In this document: piece by piece, positions 45,194-55,929 of the stretch
How positions within the stretch are numbered: the stretch's first letter is position 1
How the letters are laid out: each line of letters starts with the position of its first letter
Assembly (NCBI GenBank): GCA_016271365.2
Contig: CM057449.1
Span: 1,565,024,501-1,565,088,500, forward strand
DNA: 64,000 bases
DNA from: Neoceratodus forsteri
Taxonomy: Eukaryota; Chordata; Ceratodontiformes; Ceratodontidae
Reading direction: 5' to 3'
Translations under genes and position numbers: made by a program
Notes under the pieces: generated by a model
Databases searched by the model: none
What the model saw: only the letters and a program-made list of their open reading frames with translations
What the model was told of the DNA's origin: nothing

Positions 45194-45725
45194 TCCTCCT
45201 GATTTGTAACCCTGTGCAGACTTCAGTTTAAATAGTAATCGGTTACAGTGTTTTTTTCTGCTTAACAGAATTATAAAAGTCCTTTGTACTATTGTGGGGT
45301 AGTGTAAATGAACTCAGTAAGATGTGGTATTGGGTACTTGCAGGGATGATAACCTTGTAGGGATATAAACAATTTATCATCCCTGCAGGTATGTCAAAAG
45401 GATTGGACTCCATGGTAAAATAGGACATCTCATGGGACTCCAGTATATAAAGCTGTTCCTCTACCATGTAGACAACAGTGCCCCCTTGCACTCGTGGCTG
45501 GGCTTCTCGTGCCAAGATGGTATTGTTGCCAACATTCCAGAGGAAAATAAGCTTACACACCAGAATCCCATGTGTTGTATTCTCTCTTTAGTCCACTGAA
45601 GTCCCTAGAAATTTGAATAGGCAGTTTTCTGCCAGAAGAAGTAATCTCCTGAGGCAGTCAAGTTGCATGTGTAAATGCTGACAGAGTATCCTCGCTTTAA
45701 GATCCTGACTACTGAGTTGGTCTGG
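45194..45725. other. Unassigned DNA with a 14 bp hairpin
   Basis: tgcagggatgataa at 45,339-45,352 and its exact inverse at 45,374-45,387. A - open frame of 105 codons overlaps (45,243-45,560) but matches nothing I know. Confidence 0.4.
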
Positions 45726-45730
45726 TGGCT

Positions 45731-46005
45731 AATACCCGGGGATCGGAGATTAGTAGCAGTCAGCACATTTGGCAGTGGAGTAGCTAATACCAGAGGATGT
45801 GAGACTAGCAGCAGTCGGCACATTTGGCAGTGGAATAGTTAATACCCGGGGATCAGAGATTAGCAGCAGTCAGCACATTTGGCACTGGAGTAGCTAATAC
45901 CAGAGGATATGAGACTAGCAGCAGTCGGCACATTTGGCAGTGGAGTAGCTAATACCAGGGATGCGAGATTAGCAGATAGCTGCTCATTTGGCAGTGGAGT
46001 GGCAT
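45731..46005 (+). repeat. 55 bp minisatellite with 110 bp alternation
   Basis: Units start with aatacc at 45,731, 45,786, 45,841, 45,896 and 45,951, exactly 55 bp apart. Units 1 and 3 share cggggatc(g/a)gagattag and cagtcagcac, while units 2 and 4 share agaggat(g/a)tgagactag and cagtcggcac. So a two-unit block of 110 bp has been duplicated. The fifth unit is diverged. Confidence 0.92.
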
Positions 46006-47217
46006 ATCACTGTCCCGCAGCTTGGCTCCTTGACTTTTGCGGCTGGGCTTTCCCTTTTCTGTGGGCAGACATTATTGCTTTGTTAAAAATAAATTTAAAA
46101 AGCACTAAAACCACAAACCAGAACTGCAGCTGTTTAATATTGAGGGTCGGTGGCTCTTTAGGCCATCACCACTTTATTTTAGTGGACCACTCTTAGGCCT
46201 GCCAGGTGCAAAGTTGTGCATTTTTGGGTTGCCAGTTGCATATATGGGCTAAGTGGGCGGGGAGATGCTGCATTGTCCATGCCCCAGCACTTACAGGGAT
46301 GGTAGTGGGGGTGGGGTATGGGTGTATTGTAGAGCCATTGATTTTTCTTTTTCCAAAATGGGCAGTTCCAGTTGACCAAAGCTTAAAATCTGTTTTCCTC
46401 AAATTGAATACTAACCAGCATGATTTACACAAAGTAGGTGCAAACAATTTTTGTTTTTCTTCTGGGAGCAAAACATTTTTATAAAATCTTTTTTTTAATT
46501 TGTATTTTTTTTTTTGTGTGTGTGTAATATAATGCAAAGAGGGATTATTAGTGGTGTTTTGTGCAAAAATTTAATACTAAGAAGGGTTCTGTGCAAATAA
46601 TTGGCTCAGTTCTAATTGGAGCACAAAAATAAAAAAATGTCCAAGTCCTTTTTCTGTTTGCTTGCCAAAGACTAGCAAATATAGTCAATATGAGCTCTGA
46701 GAGGATTTTGGGGGCTTGGCTGTCCTCCACCCTATAACAGCTTCAGAATACATAATCTCTGCCCTCCATCTGCTAGAAAATGCAGCCTAGAAGTCTGGTT
46801 TCTTCTGCACCATCTGCAACCATTTCTTGTGCAGTTTGTTCTGCTTAACTGATGCTGTAGGGTGCTTGGTTACTTCCATCCTGGGGATGGCCAAGAGCTT
46901 CTTCCTGTCTATGGCTGCCATGTCTGCTATGCTGCTTGAGGGGCACTTGTTCTGTCTACTGCCCCACCCCAGCACACTGGCAGCACTGGTTCTGTCATGA
47001 TGCTGTTGAGTGCTGGAGCACTGTGAGTCTGTGACAAAACATCAGACCGGTTCAGTTACATGCTTCCACAATGCTCTTATACAGATTTGATGTTGGCATA
47101 ACATCTGTGGAGCTTGACCCACATAGCCGTAAAAATCAGACTCAGGAGGAGACTATTAACAAACTAGAGGTCTGGTCTGGGATTTGCTCGTCATCACAGT
47201 CACTGTTTCATTCTTTT
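46006..47217. other. Mostly unassigned DNA, one small - open frame
   Basis: T-rich tracts lie near 46,489-46,516. On - at 46,787-46,975 a 62-codon frame reads IADMAAIDRKKLLAIPRMEV and ends HKKWLQMVQKKPDF before a stop, with basic, protein-like composition. No family is recognised. It could be a processed pseudogene piece or chance. Confidence 0.3.
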
Positions 47218-47233
47218 CTAAGCAGCAGTTTCT

Positions 47234-47775
47234 CTTTCTTTTTTTCTTTTTTTCACCCCTGCAGCCACTGACCTGCATTTTTTCCAGCCACCGCTGCAGC
47301 TCCACCTCTGACCCCGAAGTTGCATGCCCAGCTGGCATATGCAACTATACCCTCGAAAGGGGCACCCCCTATTGCCCCTGCACCAGGCAAGGAACCAATA
47401 CCGGCACGCACCATCCAGGCATTGTCGTCCGATGGAGTGCAGCCATCAAGCTGCCGCGATCTGTGCTGCTATTTTTCCGTTTTCTGACCCCCAGGAATGT
47501 GAGCGTACAGTGACGTCAGGGCACATAAGTGCCGACGTCTGCCGCACTCCATACTGCTGTGCCAACTCTAGCAGTGCCCCTGGTCATCACCAGGGGCTGC
47601 TGCAGAGCGGTGGCACCCTGGATCCCTCCCCAGGAATAGGAGAGCAGTCCTTCGAACCCTCAATCATATCCCCTGCCAACCCTTGACGGCCCAGGCTTGC
47701 GTCCGAACCTGGGTCACCAGCGTGGCGCGAGGTGTGGCGTCCAGCACCTCAACTCTCAGCGCCACCAGGCCGGCA
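47234..47775 (-). mobile_element. tRNA-derived SINE, copy 3
   Basis: 542 bp flanked by ctaagcagcagtttct (47,218-47,233) and ctaagcagtaatttct (47,776-47,791), 14 of 16 bases equal. On - the head has ggcgctgagagttgag (A-box-like), gtgctggacgcc, and gacccaggttcggacg (B-box-like), the best-kept head of the three. The tail is an A-rich run with g interruptions. Confidence 0.82.
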
Positions 47776-47791
47776 CTAAGCAGTAATTTCT

Positions 47792-48266
47792 GGTAAATAT
47801 GCCTTAACCGTATTGATCTCAGTGATGGTAGGCTACTTTTGGTTTTCCCCTGATTGTGTTAGGTGGGGGCAGTAGCAGTCTAGTGGTGGCATGCTCTGAA
47901 AAAAAGTGATCCCCGTGCTTGTCTGCACATTTTAGAAATGACCCATTTCCTTGTTTTTGCTATTTAAAAAAAAACTGACCCTTTAACACAAAACAAGCAG
48001 TCAGTTATGGTCTCCACCATCACCCCTTTTCGCTTCAAGTGAGGAACATGATTATAGGTTTGCGTCAGATATACAGTGGCAGCCATAGATGCATAATATT
48101 GTTAAACAGTAATCGACTGTGTGTAAAATTTTTTTTTTTTTTTTTTTTATTTTATTTTATTTTTTTTTTTTTAATGTGTGATTTCTGATGTTGTCAATAC
48201 CACTCTCTCCATTTTGTACTCTGCCCCTGGATTTCCTGTGCCCAAGTGCATTATTTCATTTTTGTG
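47792..48266. other. Unassigned DNA with long T-rich tract
   Basis: A T-rich run with tttta units spans about 48,127-48,173 and could be a retroelement tail. Otherwise nothing is recognised. Confidence 0.4.
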
Positions 48267-48465
48267 TTAAGGACAAAAGGCTTTTCAAATGCAGGTAGTC
48301 ACTAATCTAAATTCTTTATAGTTTTTGTTTTTAAATTGCCATTAGGAATGTAAATTTTTTTAAAAACAAAAATAGAAATACAGGTAACAAGATGACAATA
48401 TTTTATAAAATATAAGAAATTCAGATTAGCGACTACCCTCATGTGAAAGGTCTTTTTGTCCTGAA
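48267..48465. mobile_element. 199 bp MITE with ~55 bp inverted ends
   Basis: Left end ttaaggacaaaaggcttttc and right end its inverse (…gtctttttgtcctgaa); pairing runs on through ggtagtcactaatct/agattagcgactacc and aaattctttata. The loop of about 90 bp is AT-rich. No target duplication is sure. Confidence 0.75.
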
Positions 48466-48732
48466 CAACTTTCAGACTGGTTGTTTTTATGCACCTGGAA
48501 TAGTTTTAAAGATATTTAGATTTGTTTGGAATGTGTGCACATTTGCTAAGAATTCTGCACAGTGCCTTAGGAAGATTCTCAGTGAAGAGCAGTCTGGAGT
48601 TCTGTCCAAAGTTCTAAACACACAATGGGTTTGAATGAGTTAAAGGGGACAGGAATTGGTTTCTTATGTGCAGGTGTTTGAAATGTCTCTATTTTCATAA
48701 ATTATATTCATACCTCTAAAAAATTCCTATTT

Positions 48733-49136
48733 AAAGTGATGTTCCGACATAGTTCTATAAAGTATTGGGCTTCGTAGCCCAGTACCTTATAGCTGCATGA
48801 GCGGACAGGTGCAAAAAATGTAAGCGACTGCTTTAATTTTCTTCTAAGACCGTTTAAAATGGCTAAAAAAAGACTTTAAAAATGGCCCCATGAGCTTGTA
48901 TGGGAGGCTCACCCAGCAGCTGTCCTTGGCCACGTCACAATTTCAGAGAGCACGGGCAGAGTTGGGGTGAGCGTGGTTACTAGAGCTGGAAGGATCATTC
49001 TGGCTGAGGCTTTTGGCTGTTACGTATCTTCCACAACAAAAAGTAAGAACTTAAATTAAACATTTGCACTTGCCAGCTCCAGATGATATAAGGTATTGGG
49101 CTTTGAAGCCCAGTACCTTATATCGAAAATTTCCTT
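48733..49136. mobile_element. ~400 bp element with hairpin tips
   Basis: Near each end lies a short hairpin: gtattgggcttcgtagcccagtac (here split: gtattgggct and agcccagtac, 48,762-48,785) and ggtattgggct with agcccagtacc (49,092-49,116). Because each tip is itself palindromic, the ends match both directly and inverted. Outer text ttaaag also recurs inverted (ctttaa, 49,134). It is non-coding and the superfamily is unknown. Confidence 0.6.
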
Positions 49137-50146
49137 TAACTATGCCTGAATAAAAGCTGAAGCTGTCAGTTGTGTTATGTTTTATTTTGGTTTTAGATTT
49201 ATTGAACTGTTATTGAATACAACAGCAGATTAGGTACATATGGACACATGTTGATACAGGGACATATTAAGATAACAGTATCTCCCTCCCTCTCTAGTAA
49301 TTGCCTCCGCTCTTTTGCTCAATCGTTTAAGCTTAGCGCCATAGCCCGTGGCACCCCCAACTGCATTCTGTTCTTCCCATTCGCCCCTCTTACCCCTTTT
49401 TCTCACTCACTCCTCCAACTATTGTTTTCATCCTAGTACCTCCCCTGGACTCTGTCTGGACCCCTTCATCTAACTCTGTCTCTCTGTTCCACTCCCTTTC
49501 AGGTCACCACCTTTGCCCAGGTGAACTGCGGCATTTGGCCATGAAACCGAGCCGGCCGCACTCTCACTGCTGCCTGTCCTTCCCATCCCAGGTACGCCGC
49601 TAGGAGACCCAGGCTTTTCAGCTCTCAAGCCGACGGCTGCTCCCTGACAAGCTCTCCTCCTTGGTCCGTCTACTTCTTCTTACTTCATTGTGATTGGTCC
49701 TGCACTGTTCTGCTGGTTCTCAGCGCTCAGTTTAAACTGAGAACTGCAATTAGGATTGCATTTTGCATTATCTTTTTCTGCTCTAATTTTGTCCTTCCTG
49801 CCCACTCCGGCCCTGACACCATTAAATACCCTTCCTCCCCCACAAGATCCCGCCTCAAGCTTCTCCTTTCTGCTCTCTCAATTTTCCCACTCCTCTTAAA
49901 GTAACATATCCCTTTGTTATTAAATGCAAATCTTCTGTTCCTCCCCCGTGCTCATACACCCTCATTGCCTTACCAGTTACCAGCAAACCTATTTTTGACA
50001 CTCTCCTGCCTCACTTAACAACTTCTGATATACCTTCCCTGCTCTGAACTGCTCTTGCTCCTACCCCATTCTATTTATACTTCTCTTGCTTACTGATTAC
50101 TTGCCACTCTCTTCTTGCTGATTCTTCATTTCTTACCTTCCACTCC

Positions 50147-50641
50147 TTGTGCCTCTGCCACCTGTCTCAAATCCTGCTCTTCAGATTCAGACCTCCTCCC
50201 CACTCCTTCCTTCAGTTGTACATGATGTGTTACTTTACTTTTGCCTCATCCCTATTCTGTCTCATCCTTGTTCCACTCTCTGTTACTACCACCTCTCCCA
50301 CTTTGCAGCGTGCGTTCGGTGCCCCTCATAGAGACATACCCTCCAGCACCGTTCCTACAAACAATTATGCTGCCTGGTCTGTCACTGACTCCTTCCCGTC
50401 TCTGGGCATAATACTTACCGCCACCACCCCGGTTATTAGCATCTACTCCTGCTTCTCTGACAGGTTTGCAACACCCTTCAAAATAAATCATCCAGATGTA
50501 GATGGCCTAAGGAGACAAAACTCCTTGTCGTTATCTTCAAGAATTATGTTACTCCTTCTACTTCTCTGCAGTAATATTCACCGCAACCCTGGTCCCCACA
50601 TAACATCCTCTTTCCTGCATATCTCTCCAGGGCCTCACTAG
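50147..50641 (+). pseudogene. L2-like ORF N-terminal region with 2A-like motif
   Basis: An open frame of 164 codons ends at a stop at 50,641. Its C-terminal part has a Leu-rich run MLLLLLLC followed by SNIHRNPGPH (NPGP at 50,585-50,596). Many APE-type LINEs carry a Leu-rich stretch and a D-x-E-x-NPGP motif at this place, at the head of the endonuclease, where 2A-like translational separation can occur. Here the Asp and Glu of the consensus are Asn and His, so activity is doubtful. It is not clear that the ATG at 50,147 is the true start. Confidence 0.6.
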
Positions 50642-50689
50642 CCTCCATTAGTATTTAAAGCCTTCCACCAAAACCTGACAATTTCCAAG

Positions 50690-51660
50690 TATGGATACTA
50701 CAGCATAAACCTGATATTTTAGCCATCAATTATACCTGGGTCTCCCCTAAGGTGCCTGACAGTGCTATCTCAATCCCTGGCTATGTCATCTTTAGACTTG
50801 ACCGTGCTGGCAAACGTGGTGGTGGCTCCACCATTTACCTAAAGGGCCAGGTCCTCCCACAAACTCCTCCTGCCAATGACTCCAAATTGCTGCAATCAAA
50901 ATAACGATCGGTCAACAATGAAAATCCCTCACCTTAATATCCATTTACATCTCCCTCATGACCAGGCTCCGCATCCAAATAATAACTGAGTATTCTCGAC
51001 AGTCCCTAACACTGCACCAAGACAGTGGTCATGGGGACTAATAAACTGGCTTGCCTGTGACGCTCAACCAATTAAAGATACTCTTGCATCAGTAGACATC
51101 ACACAGATGGTACCCATGCCAACCCGCATCAACTACAAAACGGCTCCAGCTCCCTCCTGACTGGATTCTCACCACTCCCTAGTAGAATCACGAACATCAG
51201 GGTCCTACCAGACTCATAGTAATCACCGCCTGTCATCTGTCAGTGGCCCAATAAGTCACCAAAATCAAGCCAAAACTAATCTACAGACATTTTCTAAAGA
51301 AAGGTAAACCCCACAATTTCTGAACACTCTCTCTCACTAACTGACTGCCCCCAAGCAACTCCTTGAGCTGTGTAGATCTTGCTCTTAACTTCACACAGAG
51401 ATTCAGTGAAGTATATGACCAGTTTGCCCCCTACAAGAAAATAAAAATGAGGGGAATCTCACACCCTTGGATCAACCCTGCCCTAATCACTGTGATGAAG
51501 CATAGGGACAGCAATCAGACCTGCAAAATTACAAAACTGCCAGAAACCAGTGTACCCAGGCGATGTGTCGAGCCAAACAAGACTGTTGTAAAAGTGAGCT
51601 TAATAACAATTGGGGCACTAGCAAACAATTCTGGAATAATATAAAAAGCCTCACTGGGAG
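50690..51660 (+). pseudogene. L2-like endonuclease and linker remnant, copy 2
   Basis: HKPDILAINYTWVSPKVPDS, then IPGYVIFRLDRAGKRGGGS (about 50,770-50,830) are the front blocks of an APE-type endonuclease. The middle is degraded with stops. The linker starts again at SCVDLALNFTQRFSEVYDQF (51,363) with HPWINPALITVMKHRDSNQ, a typical block before RT in L2/CR1-type elements. Confidence 0.75.
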
Positions 51661-51699
51661 ACCCAATAACCTCGAAGTTATGATTGAGGTTAACGTAAG

Positions 51700-53718
51700 G
51701 CATAAATTAGTGTCTGAGACTTGATTAGCGCCTTTGCTAATCAAAATGAAAATTATTAGCAACTAGTGGAAGTTGATTAGCAGTGACGGGCCAGAATGTG
51801 AGGGAGAGGGCTAAAATAGTGAAAATAGTGCCATTCCAGCATTCTAAGCCCCTGCATCCTAGAGTAATCATTTAGCACCTACTGCTAATCAGAGTCAAAA
51901 TTGATTTGCATTTGCTGGTTTTGAGTCGCAAACTGTGATGCTAACACACTTATTTTATGTGTAGCCCCTAGGTATGCCATTCTATGGACTACTACCCTGC
52001 CTGCATGACTGTGCACAGGCTGAAGGTCCTGAGCTTGGTAATGGGTGCCTCACCTCGAGGAATAATTTTGGGGTAGTGTAATTGCTCTTGATATAGCCCT
52101 TCGGGATGCTACACCCACCCACAACCCTCTAGTGGCCCACACAGATCAACAGAATAACATTAACATATGCCATATAACAGTAATATTGAACCCACACCTT
52201 GCACTTACCACCAGGGCTGGACCAGCTGCAGTTGCCCTAGAGACCCCTGTAAAACAAGACAGGTGATGCAACAATTCAGTAGCAGTACAATATCCCTACC
52301 AAAAGGTGTACACGCTTAGCCAGATTTAACTGTAGAAAAACAATCTGATTTATTCAGGGGATTTGAACAAGGGTATGGCGGAAATCTAGCAGATAATTAA
52401 CAGATCTGATTAACTCAGGCTGACCAAGCATGCACAGAGTCCCTGTGTTACAGTTACACAACCCTGGGTACCCAGTTGTTAAACAGGCTAGCCTGAAGCA
52501 TTGCCCGGGGTAAGCTGGTGTTGCAGCCTTTGTTGAGGCCCTTAGGAAAGAAAATAATTGGCGTGCACATCAACCCAGAATTTGAAATCTGAAGCCGGAT
52601 GGCTCAGTTCTTTGTAATAAACCCAAACAAATCAGATGACACAATGATTGTAGCTTTGTTGCAGGGAGCTACCCTGTTTTGTTCTCATGCTACCCAGACC
52701 AGGAGGCAGGACTGATGAGATGAAGACCCATGGATGTTGTACTGGATTGCCAGGGGAAGCAGCACCTACACGACTCACCATGGTGGTCGGTACCTGTTTG
52801 ATGGTGTTGAGCAGGGAACTGAATCCCCGAGCAGATCTTTCACCGGAAAAGTTTCTGTGGTGGGAGCGGCAGTCTAGGCCGAGATGGCAGGGCCCAGACA
52901 GAGCAGGCAGTTCGGATATAGTCCATAACGAGTGCTGGAGCAGCTTCCAGCTAGCATAACATACACGATGGTGGGGAAACAGATCGCAACCCACACTACA
53001 CATTCAGCACACTTATAAGCAACACAACTATTAGCCACAGTTTGGATAAAGTCCATTTGCAATTCAGCAGGGTTTCTGCGTAAACCTTTCACTCTGAGGC
53101 TCACTTCAGTACCTGACAGGCTGATCGCTTCTAGAGCAAGTCTTCGGTCTACCTGCAGGCAATGATTGCACACTTTTCTCTTCAGGTCTCGATAAAGATT
53201 ATTGGAATTAAGTCCGACTTTTACTTGCACAGGGTTCCTCACCCCGGAGGATGGTGACAGGTAGGCCAAGCACAGCCTTCCCACCGATTTCTCCCGCACT
53301 ACTACGCAGAAGCAGCTGTTCGAATGTCTGAAGCTGTTCACTCTCCAAACTCCAACTCTCGACTGACACAGTGCTGCAGGTAGCTCTGGGCTTTCCCAGT
53401 GATCCAAAGGTTCGGCTGGCTGATGGAACTGTCTATCACAGAAAGAGCTCCCTCCAGGTCCATTTAGGTGCCAAACCTTAAAACTACAATTCCTACAGAA
53501 ATTCAATCCCACGAGACCTCTAGGAAAGTTTCCATTTTAGGTCCCATGAGGTCTCGATTGGTCCAAACTGGCAGTCCAGAAACAAAGATGGTGGCTCTAT
53601 CCAAATGTTAATGCTGCAAATGGAAGCAGGTTGAACAAACTCCTATTTTATTATTATTACTACTACAGCTAAAGAGTAAATAATTACTTTTCCTAGCAGA
53701 GCTCCTTCTGCATTAATA
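51700..53718. other. Unexplained insert inside the L2-like LINE
   Basis: About 2 kb between the 5' half of the L2-like element and CR1-like copy III, not recognised. Repeated words tgattagc and gctaatca occur at 51,720-51,900. On - a frame of 212 codons is open at 52,874-53,512, Cys-rich with no known motif (SFCDRQFHQPAEPLDHWESP; EAISLSGTEVSLRV). It is long for chance, yet composition and lack of motifs do not support a function. It might be a non-autonomous LTR or DNA element. Confidence 0.35.
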
Positions 53719-55665
53719 CATAGAAACATAGAATTTGACGGCAGATAAGGACCGCTTGGCCCACCCAGTCTGCCCATTTCCCTACCTGATGGATAATCTG
53801 CAGGTCCTAGTTAACCAGCAGCCTACTTCTTCCTACCCCCACCCCCTAGAATTGCCTTATGACTGTCCCATGCATGCTTGAATTCCACCACTGTTTTTGA
53901 CTCCACAACCTCCTCTGGAAGGCCGTTCCATACATCCACAACCCTCTCTGTGAAAAAATACTTCCTTAAATTACCTCTGAGCCGCCCCCCTTCTATCTTC
54001 AAATTGTGCCCCCTTGTTCTTGCACACCTCTTTTTTGAAAGATGCTACCCTCTTGGACGTTGTTGATTCCCTTGAGGTACTTGAAAGTTTCATGTCTCCC
54101 TCTCCTCCTTTCCTCGAGGCTATACATATTAAGCCCCTTAAGTCTCTCTCATATGTCTTCCGGTGCAGACCCTGCACCATTTTAGTTGCCCTCCTCTGGA
54201 CAGCTTCCATCCTGTCTATGTCTTTGCAGAGATTGGGTCTCCAGAACTGCACGCAGTACTCCAGATTGGGTCTCACTAGCTGTCTGTACAGAGGAATAAT
54301 AACTTCCTGTTTTCTACTGGTGATGCCTCTTCCTACGCATCCCAGTATCCCCCCAGCCCTCCTTGCTGCCCTCTCACATTGCTTTCCCACCTTTAGGTCA
54401 TCTGATATGACTACCCCCAGGTCCCTTTCCATTTTTGTTGTTGTTAGTATCTCACCCCCCATTGTGTACTCTTCCCCTGGGTTTTTGTTTCCCAGGTGCA
54501 TTACCTTGCACTTCTTAGCATTGAATCTAAGCTGCCATACATTTGACCATTCCTCTAACCTTGCCAAGTCCCTTCTCATCCTTTCCACTCCACCTGTATC
54601 AACTCTGTTGCAGATCTTGTGTCATCTGCAAAGAGACATACTTTTCTTCCAGTCCCTCTGCAATGTCGCTTATAAAGACATTGAAGAGGACTGGTCCAAT
54701 ACTGAACCTCGTGACCCACTACTAACCCCTTTTTTCAGAGTGGACTCCATTTACTATTACTCTCTGTGTCCTATTCTCCAGCCAATTCTTACCCAGGCTG
54801 TCATCTTGGGACCCACTCCCAGGCTGGCTAACTTGTATATTAATCCCTGATCAACTACTTTGGTCACCCAGTCAAAGAAATCTATCAGATTTGTCTGGCA
54901 TGACCTTCCCGCTGTGAATCCATGCTGCCTTGGGTCCTGTGCCCCTCTGGCCTCTAGATACTCAACAGTTCTTTCCTTCAGAAGTGAGTCCATCATTTTC
55001 CCTACCACTGAGGTTAAATTAACAGGTCTGTAGTTTCCTGCTTCTGCCTTGCTCCCACTTTTGTGAAGGGAATCACATCTGCCCTCCTCCAGTCCTCGGG
55101 TACCACCCCATCCTCCCATGATTTGTTAAAGAGGGTAGTCAGTGGTGTCACTAGTTCCACCCTTAGTTCTTTTAGAATTCTGGGATGAATCCCATCAGGC
55201 CCCATTGCTTTGTCCACCTTCAGTTTTAAGAGTTCTTTCAGAACCCTTTCTTCTGTAAATGGGCTGGTATCAACTTCTGTATCCAGAGTGTTTCTACTGT
55301 TTGTTTTAGGTACTTCCCCTTCCTTTGTAAATACTGAGCAAACATATTTGTTTAGTATCTCTGCCTTTTCAGTGTCACCCTCTGCCCACCCTCCTCCTCC
55401 CTTTACTAAGCCTCACTATCCCTCCCTTGGTCTTTCTTCGCTCCCTGATGTACCTATAAAAGGTTTTATCCCCCTTCTTAACTGAGTTGGCTATCTTTTC
55501 CTCGGTTTGGGCCTTTGCTGTTCTGACTGCCTTCCCAGCTTCCTTTTGCTTTAACTGATACAGTTCTCTGTCCTGTTCCTTCTGTGATTCCTTGTACTTC
55601 CTGAATGCTTTCTTTTTCTCTTGAACCTTCACTGCCACTTCCTTTGAGAACCATAGTGGTTTCTT
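53719..55665 (-). mobile_element. CR1/L3-like LINE, copy III, 5'-truncated
   Basis: The 3' end at 53,719 has the same tail as copies I and II (on +: catagaaacatagaatttga). It runs 5' through RT to the linker, with the last text KKPLWFSKEVAVKVQEKKKA at about 55,610-55,665, and is cut there; endonuclease and ORF1 are missing. It lies within the material separating the two halves of the L2-like element, so it is younger than that element or part of the same compound insertion. Confidence 0.87.
53971..55640 (-). pseudogene. CR1-like ORF2 reverse transcriptase, copy III
   Basis: Linker AGKAVRTAKAQTEEKIANSV and FYRYIRERRKTKGGI (55,375-55,638), then DKAMGPDGIHPRILKELRVE (55,014-55,217), VNLTSVVGKMMDSLLKERTV and QHGFTAGRSCQTNLIDFFDW (54,757-55,119), and VCLFADDTR with an intact box in a shifted frame near 54,620-54,650. 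The 205-codon frame 53,971-54,588 has ERMRRDLARLEEWSNVWQL, KCKVMHLGNKN, DLGVVISDDLKVGKQCERAA and RRATKMVQGLHRKTY. Motif A and part of motif B are deleted or shifted. Confidence 0.87.
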
Positions 55666-55929
55666 ATAGCGACTGCAGAATGGAGCAGAAATACAGCTTG
55701 TCTGGCTGATTGCGAGCCTTAATTACTCAGAGCCAGCCCAGACTAATTTTCACACACAGCATAATGGTTCTCTTAAAGAGACCGGCACGGAGGCTTACTA
55801 TAGCACTTTTCATTCAGGCAATTTTAAACGTCTGGACACAGAACACCATCCTGACAATGGGCATTAGGCAAGTCCAGGAAGACATTATAGGAACCCCTAT
55901 TTGTAGGGGGGTTACATATGCCTTGTAAC

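Larger units (their letters stand above)
49270..51680 (+). mobile_element. L2-like LINE, copy 2, 5' half
   Basis: A long C/T-rich 5' region (about 49,270-50,140) precedes an N-terminal frame with an NPGP motif (50,147-50,641), an endonuclease remnant (about 50,690-51,300) and the start of the linker, ending near FWNNIKSLTGRPNN at about 51,630-51,670. The matching text in copy 1 (FWDNIKKLNGKS) is followed there by about 25 residues and then the segment with which the 3' half at 55,930 begins. So the two halves are best read as one element split by later insertions. Confidence 0.75.

Noticed and set aside
45731..46005. CRISPR-like array
   Set aside because: Direct tandem repeats without unique spacers in vertebrate-type DNA; a minisatellite.
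47700..47775. tRNA gene
   Set aside because: A-box and B-box-like blocks belong to the head of a SINE with flanking duplications; no full cloverleaf is evident.
54014..54850. 278-codon + frame
   Set aside because: Complement of the CR1-like RT of copy III; no independent motif.
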